Positions 7,718 through 16,479 are shown, numbered from the stretch's first letter. The stretch: DNA of 22,604 nucleotides from Saccharicrinis sp. UBA6048 (GCA_002429115.1 DIYS01000169.1:1-22604); one strand, 5' to 3'. Numbers and translations: made by a program. The notes: generated by a model not told the origin, from the letters alone.

Positions 7718-7732
7718 AACAAAGCAGCTCTT
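7695..7732. terminator. bidirectional terminator between convergent genes
   Basis: A perfect 14-bp stem pairs aagagctgctttgt (7695-7708) with acaaagcagctctt (7719-7732) around a 10-base loop. The stem ends in A/T-rich sequence on both sides, with a run of T after it when read on the minus strand. It serves the plus-strand HAD gene, whose last codons and TAA lie in the left arm and loop, and the minus-strand efflux operon that ends at 7763. Confidence 0.88.
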
Positions 7733-7762
7733 CTTATCACTATAGTTTCAATCTATTTTTGC

Positions 7763-8893
7763 TTAGACATCCTCAGCCACTAAATAATTAACGCCTTTTA
7801 ATACGATATCTTCACTTTTTAAGGAATCCACCTCTTTGATTTTCACATGACCATCGTGAACTTGCAGAATTTCAACTTCCACTTTTTCATATTCTCCAGC
7901 TGATCTTTGGATATAAATATAGTTTTTCCCATCCCTGGAAATAACAGCCTGTTTAGGTAAAACTTTGCTAATTTTTCCGGGCGTAAAAATCAATGCATCA
8001 ACAAAAGTTCCCTGTGCAAAAAAGTTATTGTCATTAAGCGGCTGTGCAAGGACCTGCAATGTTTTTTTATGAGGATCAATTGACTGTCCAATTGATACTA
8101 TCCTGGCTTTAAACGTGTTATTCTCCACCCCGCTAATACTATACTCTACCTCCTGTTCAAGCTCCAGCATATTTTTATATTGAGCAAACACATCTAGTGT
8201 AACAGAATTTTCACGATTATTAATCACCTTCATCAGATATTTATCCGGTGTAACCATTTCACCTAAATCAACATTTATTTCATCAACATATCCACTAATC
8301 GGCACTTTAACTTCAATTGTATTTACTATATTTTCAGCGGTTATCTTTTGAGCTGAGATACCAATCATTTTCAGCTTTGCAGCTAAACCTGCTTTTTGTG
8401 CTCGCAATACTTCGTAATTGGCTTTTGTCTTTTGAAATGCTTTCTCAGATATTGCATCCTCCTTACGAAGTATTTGTTGACGCTGATACTCCTTTTCTGC
8501 AAACTCAAATTCACTGCTGGTCTTCAAATAATCGGTTTGCATATCGATATAATCAGAGTGTCTAAGTGTCATTGCAATAAATCCTTTATCGACCCAGGCA
8601 CCAAGAGTTGTATTTATCTGTTCAACAAATCCATTTACCGGTACAGAAACGGTTGCTTTATTTTGTGGACGAAGCGTGACCTTACCAGTACATTCGATGT
8701 GATGATGCATAGTTTCTTCGTAAAATGTTCCTGTTTTAATACCAGCAAGCTCGACTTGTTGTTTAGTGAATTTGATATTGAGACTCTTTGCCTCCTCTTC
8801 TTGAATTTCCTCTTGTTTCTGTGAGTTCGTGTTGGTACAAGAGAATTGAATCAGACTAATAAAAAGTATTGTTATTGTTGTATATATTTTCAT
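7763..8893 (-). CDS. RND efflux periplasmic adaptor, CusB/CzcB type (HlyD family), lipoprotein
   Basis: This membrane-fusion protein should bridge the inner-membrane pump encoded just upstream and its outer-membrane channel. The 376 residues start with a lipoprotein signal, hydrophobic segment then QFSC with C19. The first half of the barrel-sandwich domain appears in CTGKVTLRPQNKATVSVPV and GFVEQINTTLGAWVDKG, an alpha-helical hairpin covers about 110-175, the returning half is IEVKVPISGYVDEINVDLGE, and a beta-barrel and membrane-proximal region follow. It lacks the N-terminal Met-rich metal segment of E. coli CusB, so Zn/Co/Cd or another metal is as likely as Cu/Ag. It starts 25 bases after the pump gene and is the last gene of the operon, before the terminator at 7695-7732. 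Confidence 0.93.
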   Translation of the reverse strand: MKIYTTITILFISLIQFSCTNTNSQKQEEIQEEEAKSLNIKFTKQQVELAGIKTGTFYEETMHHHIECTGKVTLRPQNKATVSVPVNGFVEQINTTLGAWVDKGFIAMTLRHSDYIDMQTDYLKTSSEFEFAEKEYQRQQILRKEDAISEKAFQKTKANYEVLRAQKAGLAAKLKMIGISAQKITAENIVNTIEVKVPISGYVDEINVDLGEMVTPDKYLMKVINNRENSVTLDVFAQYKNMLELEQEVEYSISGVENNTFKARIVSIGQSIDPHKKTLQVLAQPLNDNNFFAQGTFVDALIFTPGKISKVLPKQAVISRDGKNYIYIQRSAGEYEKVEVEILQVHDGHVKIKEVDSLKSEDIVLKGVNYLVAEDV

Positions 8894-8918
8894 CGTAGTA
8901 TTTATTTAATTGTAGAGC

Positions 8919-11900
8919 TTATTTTAAGAGGTAATTCAGTGTACATTCAATGTTGCTTAAATCAAGCATAGCAGCGAGATATTCTACCTGAATATCAAAC
9001 GCACCTTCAATACTTTGTATGTACTCAATGTATCCTATATCACCATTTTGGTAGAGTAGGCTGGCATTTCGCTGAATTTCGCTTGAATTCGGAAGTGCTG
9101 ATTCCCTGTAGTATTCAATCCGCTTCAACAGGTTCTGATATTTATCGTTTAAGTTATTTAACTCAGTTGCTAATTCCCTTTGAGCACGTTGCAAACCGGA
9201 CTCCGCTATTTTTGCCTCATATTTTGCAGCTTTCGTTTTTTTACTTGTGGAGACAAACCAAAGTGGCAAGGAAACCTGTGCTTGCACTCCGGAAAAACCT
9301 TTCACCCCTTCAATTTGCTGGTTAAAAGCTCCAATCGAAAATTCAGGGAAATACGCACGTCGCTCAATTGTGATAGATTGCTTCGCTAAATCCAATTCCT
9401 TTTCCATTGATCGCAAATATGGGTGCGTCTTAATTTTATCCGAATCAACAATTGCACTTCCTATTAATCTGGGTTGAACATCCCCTTTTAATGGAATAAA
9501 TAAACTATCGGTATTCAGCAAGAGGTTAAAGTGTCGGGTTTCATTTTGCAACTGCGTTTTTTCTTTTTGCAGTAACACTTGAATCGAACTGTATTTGTTC
9601 TCCAGCATCATTGTTTCCAACCTGTTCGAAGAACCCGTTTCATAACGTAATTTGGCGATCCTTTTAACATCAGCAAATTCGTTATAGATTTGCTCCAACA
9701 GTTGAACTTTATGGAATTGAAACTGCCACGTGAAATATTGAACGGATACTTTTTGTTTCAATTGTTTTAGGGTTAGTTCGTGATTAATCTTTTGCTGCTC
9801 AAGGTTGATTCCTGCATATTTAACCTTGGCTGCCATTTGAAACAGATTACCAAAGTTCTGTGAAACACTGAAACTATAATCTTTTTCATACGAGTTTATT
9901 TCACCATACTCGATGGAAGCATCCGTTAAGCCCAAATCGAATTCTGCCTTTTTTATATTTTCTGCACGTTTAATACTTAAAAGGCTAGTTTGAACATCCG
10001 GATTGTTTTTCCCAGCAACAGATAAAGCCTGATCAAGAGTCAGCTCAGTATCCTGACCAAATGCACTTCCAAATGGAATTGTAAACAGCAGAAGGAAAAT
10101 TGTCATTACTTTGACTTTAGGCTTTTGAACTCTGTGAGAATCTCGTTTAAGTGCAGCCATTTCTACATAATAATAGAGCACAGGAACTATCACAAAAGTA
10201 AGTACTGCAGCCACAAGCAATCCTCCAATTACTACTGTTGCAAGCGGACGCTGTACTTCAGCACCAGCCTGATTTGAAATTGCCATTGGAATAAAACCAA
10301 GTGTAGCAACCAAAGTAGTCAAACTAATAGGGCGGACTACAGTCTTTATACTGCTCAAAATTCGTTCCTTAATATCATCAACTCCTTCTGCCTTTAAGTG
10401 GTTTAATTGGTTTATCAGAACGATACCATTTAATACTGCAACACCAAAAAGGGCTATAAAACCTATTCCGGCAGAAATACTAAAAGGTAATCCCCGCACC
10501 CAAAGTGAAACAATACCTCCGATTACTGAAAGAGGAATTGTTACGTAAATGATCATGGCCTGACTCATTGAATTAAAGGTAAAAAACAACAAGATGAATA
10601 TCAGTCCGAGTGCGACCGGTAAAACAAGCATGAGACGTCTGGTGGCTGTCTCAAGATTCTCAAACTCTCCTCCATAAGTGACATAATACCCTGGTGGAAG
10701 TTTTAATGACCCTCCTAAAATTTCCTGTACCTCATAAACAAGGCTTTTTATGTCGCGGTTACGAACGTTGATACCTAGTGTGATTCTTCTTCGCGTATCA
10801 TCACGAGCGATTTGCATAGGGCCTTCCTTATGTGTGATTGTAACCAGCTCCGAGAGAGGAACACGATTTCCTGTTGCGGTGCGCACAAACATTTGTTTAA
10901 TATGCTCAATGTGCGAACGGTATTCAGGCTGCAAGCGCACAACAAGATCAAACTTTCTTTCTCCTTCGAAGATGACACCTGCTGTCTCTCCTGCAAATGC
11001 CGTACGTATCACATTATTAAGGTCTGAAGTTTTTAATCCGTAACGCGCTAGTTTCGATCTATTATACGTAAAAATAGCCTGAGGCAAGCCTTCAATTTGT
11101 TCCACCTTAATATCTGCAGCTCCCTGAACATTTTCAATTAATCGAGCAGCATTATTTGCCTTATCGTAAAGCACTTCCAAATCATCACCAAAGATTTTTA
11201 TTACCACATCAGATTTGGCGCCAGTGAGCAACTCATTAAATCGAAGCTGGATCGGTTGAGTAAAATTAAACTCTGCCCCGGGAATTATTTCTACCTCCTG
11301 CTTCATCAAACGAATCATTTCCTCACGATTATCGGTCGTTGTCCAATCATCCCGTTCCTTCATGACGATCATAATGTCGGCATCTTCAATAGCCATCGGA
11401 TCGGTTGGAACTTCAGCGGTACCAATTTTGGAAACAACACTCTTCACCTCCGGAAACTTCTCCAATAAAATTGCTTCCGCCTGGGTCGATAATTTTATAC
11501 TTTCATTCAATGAACTTCCGGGTGGCAATGTCATCTGCATGGCCAGATCACCTTCTTCAAGGTTAGGAATAAATACAGCTCCTAATTTACCAAATAAGCC
11601 CAGGGAGGCAACAAATAAACTTAGAGTTACGAGCAGTACTGTTACTTTTCTTTTCAAGGCAAATTGTACCATTGGCACTACACCTGAGCTAATCATTTTC
11701 ACGATTCTATCTGCAAAGTTTTCCTTGTGATCTATCTTCTTGCTGATTAGCAAGGAAGCCATTACAGGTACGTAAGTCAATGACAAAATGAGAGCACCAA
11801 TTAAAGCAAAGCTAATTGTAATGGCCATCGGTTTAAACATTTTACCTTCAATTCCGCTAAGTGTAAGAATTGGAAAGTACACAATGAGAATAATTGCCAC

Positions 11901-13253
11901 ACCAAAAGCTGCCGATTTTCCAACAATTGAAGAGGATTTTGCTACCGCCTTGTTCATCTCAGACTGAGAAAGAACGCTACCTTTAGATTTACCATGGAGA
12001 TAAAACAGGATGCCTTCAATGATAATGACGGTACCATCTACAATAAGTCCAAAATCAATAGCACCTATTGACATGATGGATGCGGATACTCCGAAAATAT
12101 TCATAAGGCTGAAGGCAAACAGCAATGACAAAGGTATCACAGAAGCTGTGATTAATCCGGCACGCAGATTTCCAAGCAATATCACCAGTACAAACAGGAC
12201 GATCAATGCAGCTTCTGTCAAGTTGGTTGAGATGGTATTGATGACCCTGTTAACCAACTCAGAACGGTCGAGATAAGGCTTTATTATGACTCCTTCGGGT
12301 AATGAGTTATTAATGTCTTTAATGCGATCTTTAACCCGCTCAATAACCTGGTTGGCATTAGCTCCTTTCAGCATTAGTGTGATACCACCAACTGTTTCAC
12401 CCTTGCCATCTTTGGTCATTGCACCATAACGCATAGGGTGTCCAAAGCGTACTTTTGCAACATCACGAATTAAAACAGGCACCTGGTTGCGAGTCGTAAT
12501 CACAATATTTTCAATATCCTCTATTGATTTCAGCAAACCCTCTGCCCGAATATAAGAGGCATAAGGTCCTTCTTCGATGTAACTACCTCCGGTATTTTGA
12601 TTGTTATCTTCAAGTGCTTCCAAAATTTCCTCAATGGTTATATCAAATTCATTCAGCGTTTTCGGAATCACTGAAACCTCGTACTGTTTCACGTAACCAC
12701 CAAAGCCACTGATTTCAACAATCCCGGGAATACCAGAAAGCTGTCGTTTTACTATCCAGTCGTGGATAGTTCGCAATTCTGTTAGGCCATAATTTTCTTC
12801 ATAGCCTGGTGTTACTTCCAACGTGTATTGATAAATTTCTCCTAAGCCAGTAGTGATGGGCATTAATTCAGGTGTACCATACTCTTCAGGTATCTCATTG
12901 GAAGCAGCCACAAGCATTTCACTCACTAATTGCCGGGCTTTTAATACATCAATATTCTCGTGAAAAACAATAGTAACAACCGACAGGCCATAACGTGAAA
13001 TTGAACGGATGTTGTCCACTCCCTGCACATTTGCCATGGTCATTTCTATGAGATAGGTTATAAACTGCTCAACCTCTTGGGGAGCCAGTGATGGTGATAT
13101 AGTTACTACTTGCACCTGGTTATTGGTAATGTCCGGAACGGCATCAATGGAGAGGTTTTTCATAGAAAACACACCCCAAACCACTAAGGCCAGCGTAAAC
13201 AGAATAACTATAAATTTATTGTGAATAGATAGATCTATCAATCGATTAATCAT
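8919..13253 (-). CDS. CusA/CzcA heavy-metal RND pump fused to a TolC-like outer-membrane factor
   Basis: Residues 1 to about 1040 are a full heavy-metal RND permease: N-terminal membrane helix, two large periplasmic loops, two groups of membrane helices, and the proton-relay segment AIDFGLIVDGTVIIIE with D400 and D406. Export of a divalent or monovalent metal driven by protons is the family role; the metal is not clear. Residues about 1067-1444 are a CzcC/TolC-type outer-membrane factor with its two-fold repeat (RYETGSSNRLE and LLYQNGDIGYIEY). Between them, residues 1050-1066 (MTIFLLLFTIPFGSAFG) look exactly like a signal peptide, preceded by a Lys-rich stretch. The frame is continuous with no stop between the halves. 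Related fusions are known in Bacteroidota. The last RND helix should end in the cytoplasm, so the internal signal is needed to export the channel part, and cleavage there would yield two proteins. It lies 113 bases after the small secreted protein and 25 before the adaptor. Confidence 0.93.
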   Translation of the reverse strand: MINRLIDLSIHNKFIVILFTLALVVWGVFSMKNLSIDAVPDITNNQVQVVTISPSLAPQEVEQFITYLIEMTMANVQGVDNIRSISRYGLSVVTIVFHENIDVLKARQLVSEMLVAASNEIPEEYGTPELMPITTGLGEIYQYTLEVTPGYEENYGLTELRTIHDWIVKRQLSGIPGIVEISGFGGYVKQYEVSVIPKTLNEFDITIEEILEALEDNNQNTGGSYIEEGPYASYIRAEGLLKSIEDIENIVITTRNQVPVLIRDVAKVRFGHPMRYGAMTKDGKGETVGGITLMLKGANANQVIERVKDRIKDINNSLPEGVIIKPYLDRSELVNRVINTISTNLTEAALIVLFVLVILLGNLRAGLITASVIPLSLLFAFSLMNIFGVSASIMSIGAIDFGLIVDGTVIIIEGILFYLHGKSKGSVLSQSEMNKAVAKSSSIVGKSAAFGVAIILIVYFPILTLSGIEGKMFKPMAITISFALIGALILSLTYVPVMASLLISKKIDHKENFADRIVKMISSGVVPMVQFALKRKVTVLLVTLSLFVASLGLFGKLGAVFIPNLEEGDLAMQMTLPPGSSLNESIKLSTQAEAILLEKFPEVKSVVSKIGTAEVPTDPMAIEDADIMIVMKERDDWTTTDNREEMIRLMKQEVEIIPGAEFNFTQPIQLRFNELLTGAKSDVVIKIFGDDLEVLYDKANNAARLIENVQGAADIKVEQIEGLPQAIFTYNRSKLARYGLKTSDLNNVIRTAFAGETAGVIFEGERKFDLVVRLQPEYRSHIEHIKQMFVRTATGNRVPLSELVTITHKEGPMQIARDDTRRRITLGINVRNRDIKSLVYEVQEILGGSLKLPPGYYVTYGGEFENLETATRRLMLVLPVALGLIFILLFFTFNSMSQAMIIYVTIPLSVIGGIVSLWVRGLPFSISAGIGFIALFGVAVLNGIVLINQLNHLKAEGVDDIKERILSSIKTVVRPISLTTLVATLGFIPMAISNQAGAEVQRPLATVVIGGLLVAAVLTFVIVPVLYYYVEMAALKRDSHRVQKPKVKVMTIFLLLFTIPFGSAFGQDTELTLDQALSVAGKNNPDVQTSLLSIKRAENIKKAEFDLGLTDASIEYGEINSYEKDYSFSVSQNFGNLFQMAAKVKYAGINLEQQKINHELTLKQLKQKVSVQYFTWQFQFHKVQLLEQIYNEFADVKRIAKLRYETGSSNRLETMMLENKYSSIQVLLQKEKTQLQNETRHFNLLLNTDSLFIPLKGDVQPRLIGSAIVDSDKIKTHPYLRSMEKELDLAKQSITIERRAYFPEFSIGAFNQQIEGVKGFSGVQAQVSLPLWFVSTSKKTKAAKYEAKIAESGLQRAQRELATELNNLNDKYQNLLKRIEYYRESALPNSSEIQRNASLLYQNGDIGYIEYIQSIEGAFDIQVEYLAAMLDLSNIECTLNYLLK

Positions 13254-13366
13254 AATAATAAAATATGCAGCAATATTATTACTGTAAATTAATAATACTC
13301 ATTTGGAGCTATGCGCTCATACCTTATGGATGGAAACACCAACCATAAAACCTTCTAAAACTGTGA

Positions 13367-13750
13367 TTAAGAGATTGAGGGAGATCCTCTGGAAATATGG
13401 ACTTTTCTGGAATAATTTACATGTGTAGCGCAAGAGTCAATAAAATCAAACCAATCAGATTTAAAGACTTTGACCTCAACCAGTGGGGTAAGTAATTGGC
13501 TGAAACTGATAATACCTGCAGGTATAGCATCAACTACAAAGTTACGTGTGCATTTACCGGACTTGAATTCTTCAAGATGTTCACCCCCAATATTGGCTGC
13601 AAAAATCTTTTTCAGGAAATCAAGTATCGGGGCTTCTTCAGCTTCCACACTTATGTGCTCCGAATTGTTTTCATGAGAATGCGCAACAAGCATATGCCCA
13701 ACGGTAATTGTCAGTGCCAGGAATAATAATATGTGTTGTATAATCCTCAT
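13367..13750 (-). CDS. small secreted His-bearing protein of the metal-efflux operon
   Basis: I do not recognise a named family, though small proteins of this kind can precede CzcA/CusA genes in Bacteroidota. From the ATG at 13750 it has 127 residues: a signal peptide (MRIIQHILLFLALTITVGHM, with likely cleavage after LVA at 23), then HSHENNSEH, an acidic segment, APILDFLKKIFAANIGGEHLEEF, and a C-terminal region with two cysteines in all. The mature N-terminus His-Ser-His would be an ATCUN-type Cu(II)/Ni(II) site, with further histidines nearby. An in-frame ATG at 13777 would add nine residues (MFNRHLKNV) and spoil the usual signal-peptide shape, so I prefer 13750. As first gene of the efflux operon it may be a periplasmic metal chaperone or sensor; this is inference. 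Confidence 0.65.
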   Translation of the reverse strand: MRIIQHILLFLALTITVGHMLVAHSHENNSEHISVEAEEAPILDFLKKIFAANIGGEHLEEFKSGKCTRNFVVDAIPAGIISFSQLLTPLVEVKVFKSDWFDFIDSCATHVNYSRKVHISRGSPSIS

Positions 13751-13760
13751 TACATTTTTA

Positions 13761-13779
13761 AGATGTCGGTTAAACATCT
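13761..13779. promoter_or_regulatory. short inverted repeat just before the metal operon
   Basis: The arms agatgt (13761-13766) and acatct (13774-13779) flank seven bases and lie 11 bases before the preferred start at 13750. It could be an operator or a leader hairpin. If translation starts at 13777 instead, it is coding sequence and probably chance. Confidence 0.25.
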
Positions 13780-13862
13780 ACTTAAAATAACTTGATTCTT
13801 ACCAAAAGATTGATCATTAGCGTATTTCTTATTCCAATGGTCAACCTTTATTTAACTTCTAT

Positions 13863-13876
13863 TTAGCGGACGCTAA
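13863..13876. promoter_or_regulatory. 14-base palindrome, candidate operator of the metal-efflux operon
   Basis: The sequence ttagcggacgctaa is two 6-base arms (ttagcg and cgctaa) around two bases. A further copy of the half site, attagcgta, lies at 13816-13825. Both are between the stop of the HtrA-like gene and the start of the efflux operon, where a metal-responsive repressor could bind. The stem is too short and lacks a T run, so a terminator is unlikely. No regulator gene for the operon lies in the window. Confidence 0.35.
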
Positions 13877-13896
13877 TATACAAATCCAATTTTGAA

Positions 13897-15534
13897 TTAC
13901 ATCTTATGCCCTGTTTCATTTATGATATTTTGGACGATCTGATTAAGGTGACCTAATGGAATAGCCAATGTGCTAACCCTGTTTTTACGTGCGATATTTA
14001 TTCCAATTACTTCCCCCTCCAGATTAACCACTGGCGTTCCACATTGCGTTGGAAGTATTGGAATATCATGTGTAAATGCATTTGGAAACCCATCTCTAAC
14101 CGTATTTGATTCGGAAGCACTTGCCGGATGATTACCTAGCGTTCTTCTTTTGCCTAATACCACCTCCAGCTCCTTTTCAACACCACCTCTCTGCACACCA
14201 ATTAATACTTTCTGATTAGGACGAGTGTCTGGTAGGTATTTATAAAAATCACTTCGGGTTTGCACTTTCTGCTTGTCAAAACTAGTAATTACATCTCCGT
14301 TTCTTAAGCCACCTTTTGCTGCAGCCCCATACGGATCAACGTAACTCAAAAGTAGATCTTCACGAGAACTAAATTGAATTCCAAAGAAGCCAGTATCCTT
14401 ATTCAATATTTTACGGGTATCGAGTCCCACAATACCAACCAAGGAATTACTTTCAGAACCTGGTAATACTGTTGTTACAAAATATCCAACGGCTAATTCT
14501 TTATCAGAATTAATTGATATGGATTCTATTTTTTGTGATGGATTTATTTTTAAGACGACAACATCATTCGCTTCATCCCGGCCCAATAATTTTGCCTCAT
14601 ATCTTTCACCATTAAATAAAGTACAATATAAATCTGCATCATTGATTTCAGATGATTTTGCAAGAACATAACCATTACTTCTAAATATGGTACCATACGT
14701 CTGATTAAGGATCCCCGCCTTGTTACTTTCAATGGAGACAACGGCCTGTTGATATTTTTCACTTTTTGAGTGCATTACTGTTAAAAGTGCACCCTTCCCT
14801 CCTTTTAACACATGAGAACCTTGATTTTCAGGAGCAGCTGCAATAGAAAAATCATAATGAAACTCCCCGATATTAATAACCTCTCCAGCTACCAATCTCT
14901 CCCAGTTTTTCTTCACATTATCAATTGAAGCATAGAAATTCATATTCAACCCTCTGTTGATATAACTGCAGATACCAATTAACTCACCTTTTAGATTAAA
15001 TATAGGCCCTCCGGAATCGCCCGGCATCATTATGCATGATGTTTTTAAGTACCCATCATTATTTATCCCTTCATAAAAGCCAATTCTCCCAATAGCCGGA
15101 CGTTCTTTCTCAGAAGTCGCAGGATGCCCAAACATCAGGCAGGCATCATCTTTTCCAAGTGCAGAGACTTTACCCATCGGCGCATAAGGCAGTTTTTTAC
15201 TGGTCTGTATTTTCATCAAACCATAATCACCCAAGTCATCTTTACCTAAACATTTGGCTGTATAAGTAGAACCATCGTGCAACCTCACCTCCGTTTCTTC
15301 ACCACCAACAGCATCCATTACATGCGCGGCAGTCAGAATATATCCATCTTCTGACACCAGCACTGCACTGGCACCTGAGCTGCCTACTTCAACCCTTACT
15401 GTTGTTCGCAGTAAATCATCATAAATATTCAGAACGGTTTCCTGCAAGCTGTCAACCTGACCAATATCCTTTGAACAAACGCTTAATGATAAAAAGACAA
15501 TTAGAGTAAAAAATGTAATTCTAAGGTAATTCAT
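13897..15534 (-). CDS. exported HtrA-like protein: active trypsin domain plus a degenerate trypsin fold with an inserted PDZ
   Basis: The 545-residue protein has an N-terminal signal with a possible lipidated cysteine at 20 (LSVC, poor lipobox). Residues 40-215 are a trypsin-like protease with a complete triad: H71 in TAAHV, D103 in LGDYGLMKI and S174 in GDSGGP. Residues 262-375 look like the first part of a second trypsin fold: the histidine site reads LAKSSE instead of TAAHV, while D324 in EANDVVVLKI is kept. A PDZ domain follows at 383-463 (FFGIQF to VVLGKR). Only after it comes the missing end of the second fold: HDIPILPTQCGTPVVNLEGEVIGINIA, with C498 where serine should be. The PDZ thus appears inserted into an inactive protease fold. 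I recall similar layouts with DCGGP in planctomycete proteins. A role in periplasmic protein quality control is inferred from the HtrA resemblance. It seems to be transcribed alone. Confidence 0.85.
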   Translation of the reverse strand: MNYLRITFFTLIVFLSLSVCSKDIGQVDSLQETVLNIYDDLLRTTVRVEVGSSGASAVLVSEDGYILTAAHVMDAVGGEETEVRLHDGSTYTAKCLGKDDLGDYGLMKIQTSKKLPYAPMGKVSALGKDDACLMFGHPATSEKERPAIGRIGFYEGINNDGYLKTSCIMMPGDSGGPIFNLKGELIGICSYINRGLNMNFYASIDNVKKNWERLVAGEVINIGEFHYDFSIAAAPENQGSHVLKGGKGALLTVMHSKSEKYQQAVVSIESNKAGILNQTYGTIFRSNGYVLAKSSEINDADLYCTLFNGERYEAKLLGRDEANDVVVLKINPSQKIESISINSDKELAVGYFVTTVLPGSESNSLVGIVGLDTRKILNKDTGFFGIQFSSREDLLLSYVDPYGAAAKGGLRNGDVITSFDKQKVQTRSDFYKYLPDTRPNQKVLIGVQRGGVEKELEVVLGKRRTLGNHPASASESNTVRDGFPNAFTHDIPILPTQCGTPVVNLEGEVIGINIARKNRVSTLAIPLGHLNQIVQNIINETGHKM

Positions 15535-15720
15535 AACAACTTTTTTTATTAGAAATAGACCCTACCATCTGGTGGTATTAGAATTAAAGCATAAGAATAA
15601 ATGGTTCTGACAATATTGCGTTATTTGGCGATATAATAAAGCTAATACGAGTTAAATACCTGTTAATGCGAATCTAATTGATTGTTATAGGCGATCAAAC
15701 TATGATACACATGGTGATCA

Positions 15721-16350
15721 TTATTTATTAGATATCGCCAATAGAATACCTAAAATCGATAACACACTTATCTTACTCCATTTAGTGAATTTCCAGAAAC
15801 CCGGGCTATTAAGGTATTTGGTTAATTTCCCTGATAAAACGGCTATTAAACTGAACACAACAATAGCTTGCAGCATAAAAATCAAGCCAAGGATAATCAT
15901 TTGTGCAGTCATACTAAACCCATCAGCACTCACAAACTGCGGCAAAAAAGCGATAAAGAATAATGAAACCTTTGGATTTAAAACGTTCATTAAAAAGCCT
16001 TTTCTAACCAGAGCCATCACCCCAACTTTCTGATCAGCTTCTTCGGACTCCAAGGTCAAAAGCGGCTTTTCTTCCTTCACAGCCTGATATGCCAGATAAA
16101 ATAAATAAGCAGCACCAAAATATTTGATAACTGAAAAAACAAGAGCTGATTGTTGAATTATTATAGATAGTCCTGTGGCAGCTGCCATGGTATGAACAAG
16201 AACTCCTGTTGAAAGCCCCAAAGAAATGCAAATTCCATTTCTCTGTCCTTTGGTTAAGCTTTCTGATAAAACAAATATGTTATCAGGGCCTGGCATTAAT
16301 GATAAAAGTACCGATGCTCCAAGAAAAGATAAAACTAAGTGTAAAGCCAT
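15721..16350 (-). CDS. LysE/RhtB-family exporter
   Basis: A 209-residue inner-membrane protein of the size usual for LysE/RhtB amino-acid exporters. The N-terminal signature LMPGPDNIFVLSESLTKG (18-35) is the family hallmark, followed by GLSTGVLVHTMAAATGLS and a hydrophobic pattern that allows about six membrane helices. The substrate, probably an amino acid or a related small metabolite, cannot be told from sequence. It follows an AraC-type regulator gene on the same strand with a 147-base gap that holds a terminator, so it is probably a separate unit that the regulator may control. The 186 bases after it hold nothing I can name apart from weak short inverted repeats. Confidence 0.9.
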   Translation of the reverse strand: MALHLVLSFLGASVLLSLMPGPDNIFVLSESLTKGQRNGICISLGLSTGVLVHTMAAATGLSIIIQQSALVFSVIKYFGAAYLFYLAYQAVKEEKPLLTLESEEADQKVGVMALVRKGFLMNVLNPKVSLFFIAFLPQFVSADGFSMTAQMIILGLIFMLQAIVVFSLIAVLSGKLTKYLNSPGFWKFTKWSKISVLSILGILLAISNK

Positions 16351-16451
16351 ATCAATATAATTTAGTAGACTCGTTTATACAAAAAGATAAATAGAAACCA
16401 CATCCTACCAGAATCCAGCCTTTGTTCTAAAAGCCAGAATATCAGTCCAAC

Positions 16452-16479
16452 AAAAATATGCCTGAGAAAGCTACAGGCA
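16452..16479 (-). terminator. intrinsic terminator of the AraC-family gene
   Basis: Read on the minus strand, a 6-bp stem (tgcctg and caggca; 16474-16479 with 16459-16464) around a 9-base loop is followed almost at once by TATTTTTG. It starts 18 bases after the stop of the regulator gene and separates that gene from the LysE-type exporter. Confidence 0.65.

Noticed and set aside
10750..11043. Plus-strand frames of 60-140 codons opposite the RND pump, adaptor and other large genes
   Set aside because: They are shadows of well-supported genes, with no domains and no start signals.
15563..15577. Inverted repeat tacca-tctgg-tggta before the HtrA-like gene
   Set aside because: A 5-bp stem is expected by chance in a region of this size and it has no second copy.
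15663..15674. Twelve-base match ttaatgcgaatc shared with 20048-20059
   Set aside because: Several exact 12-base matches are expected by chance in a 22.6-kb window; the flanks do not align well.
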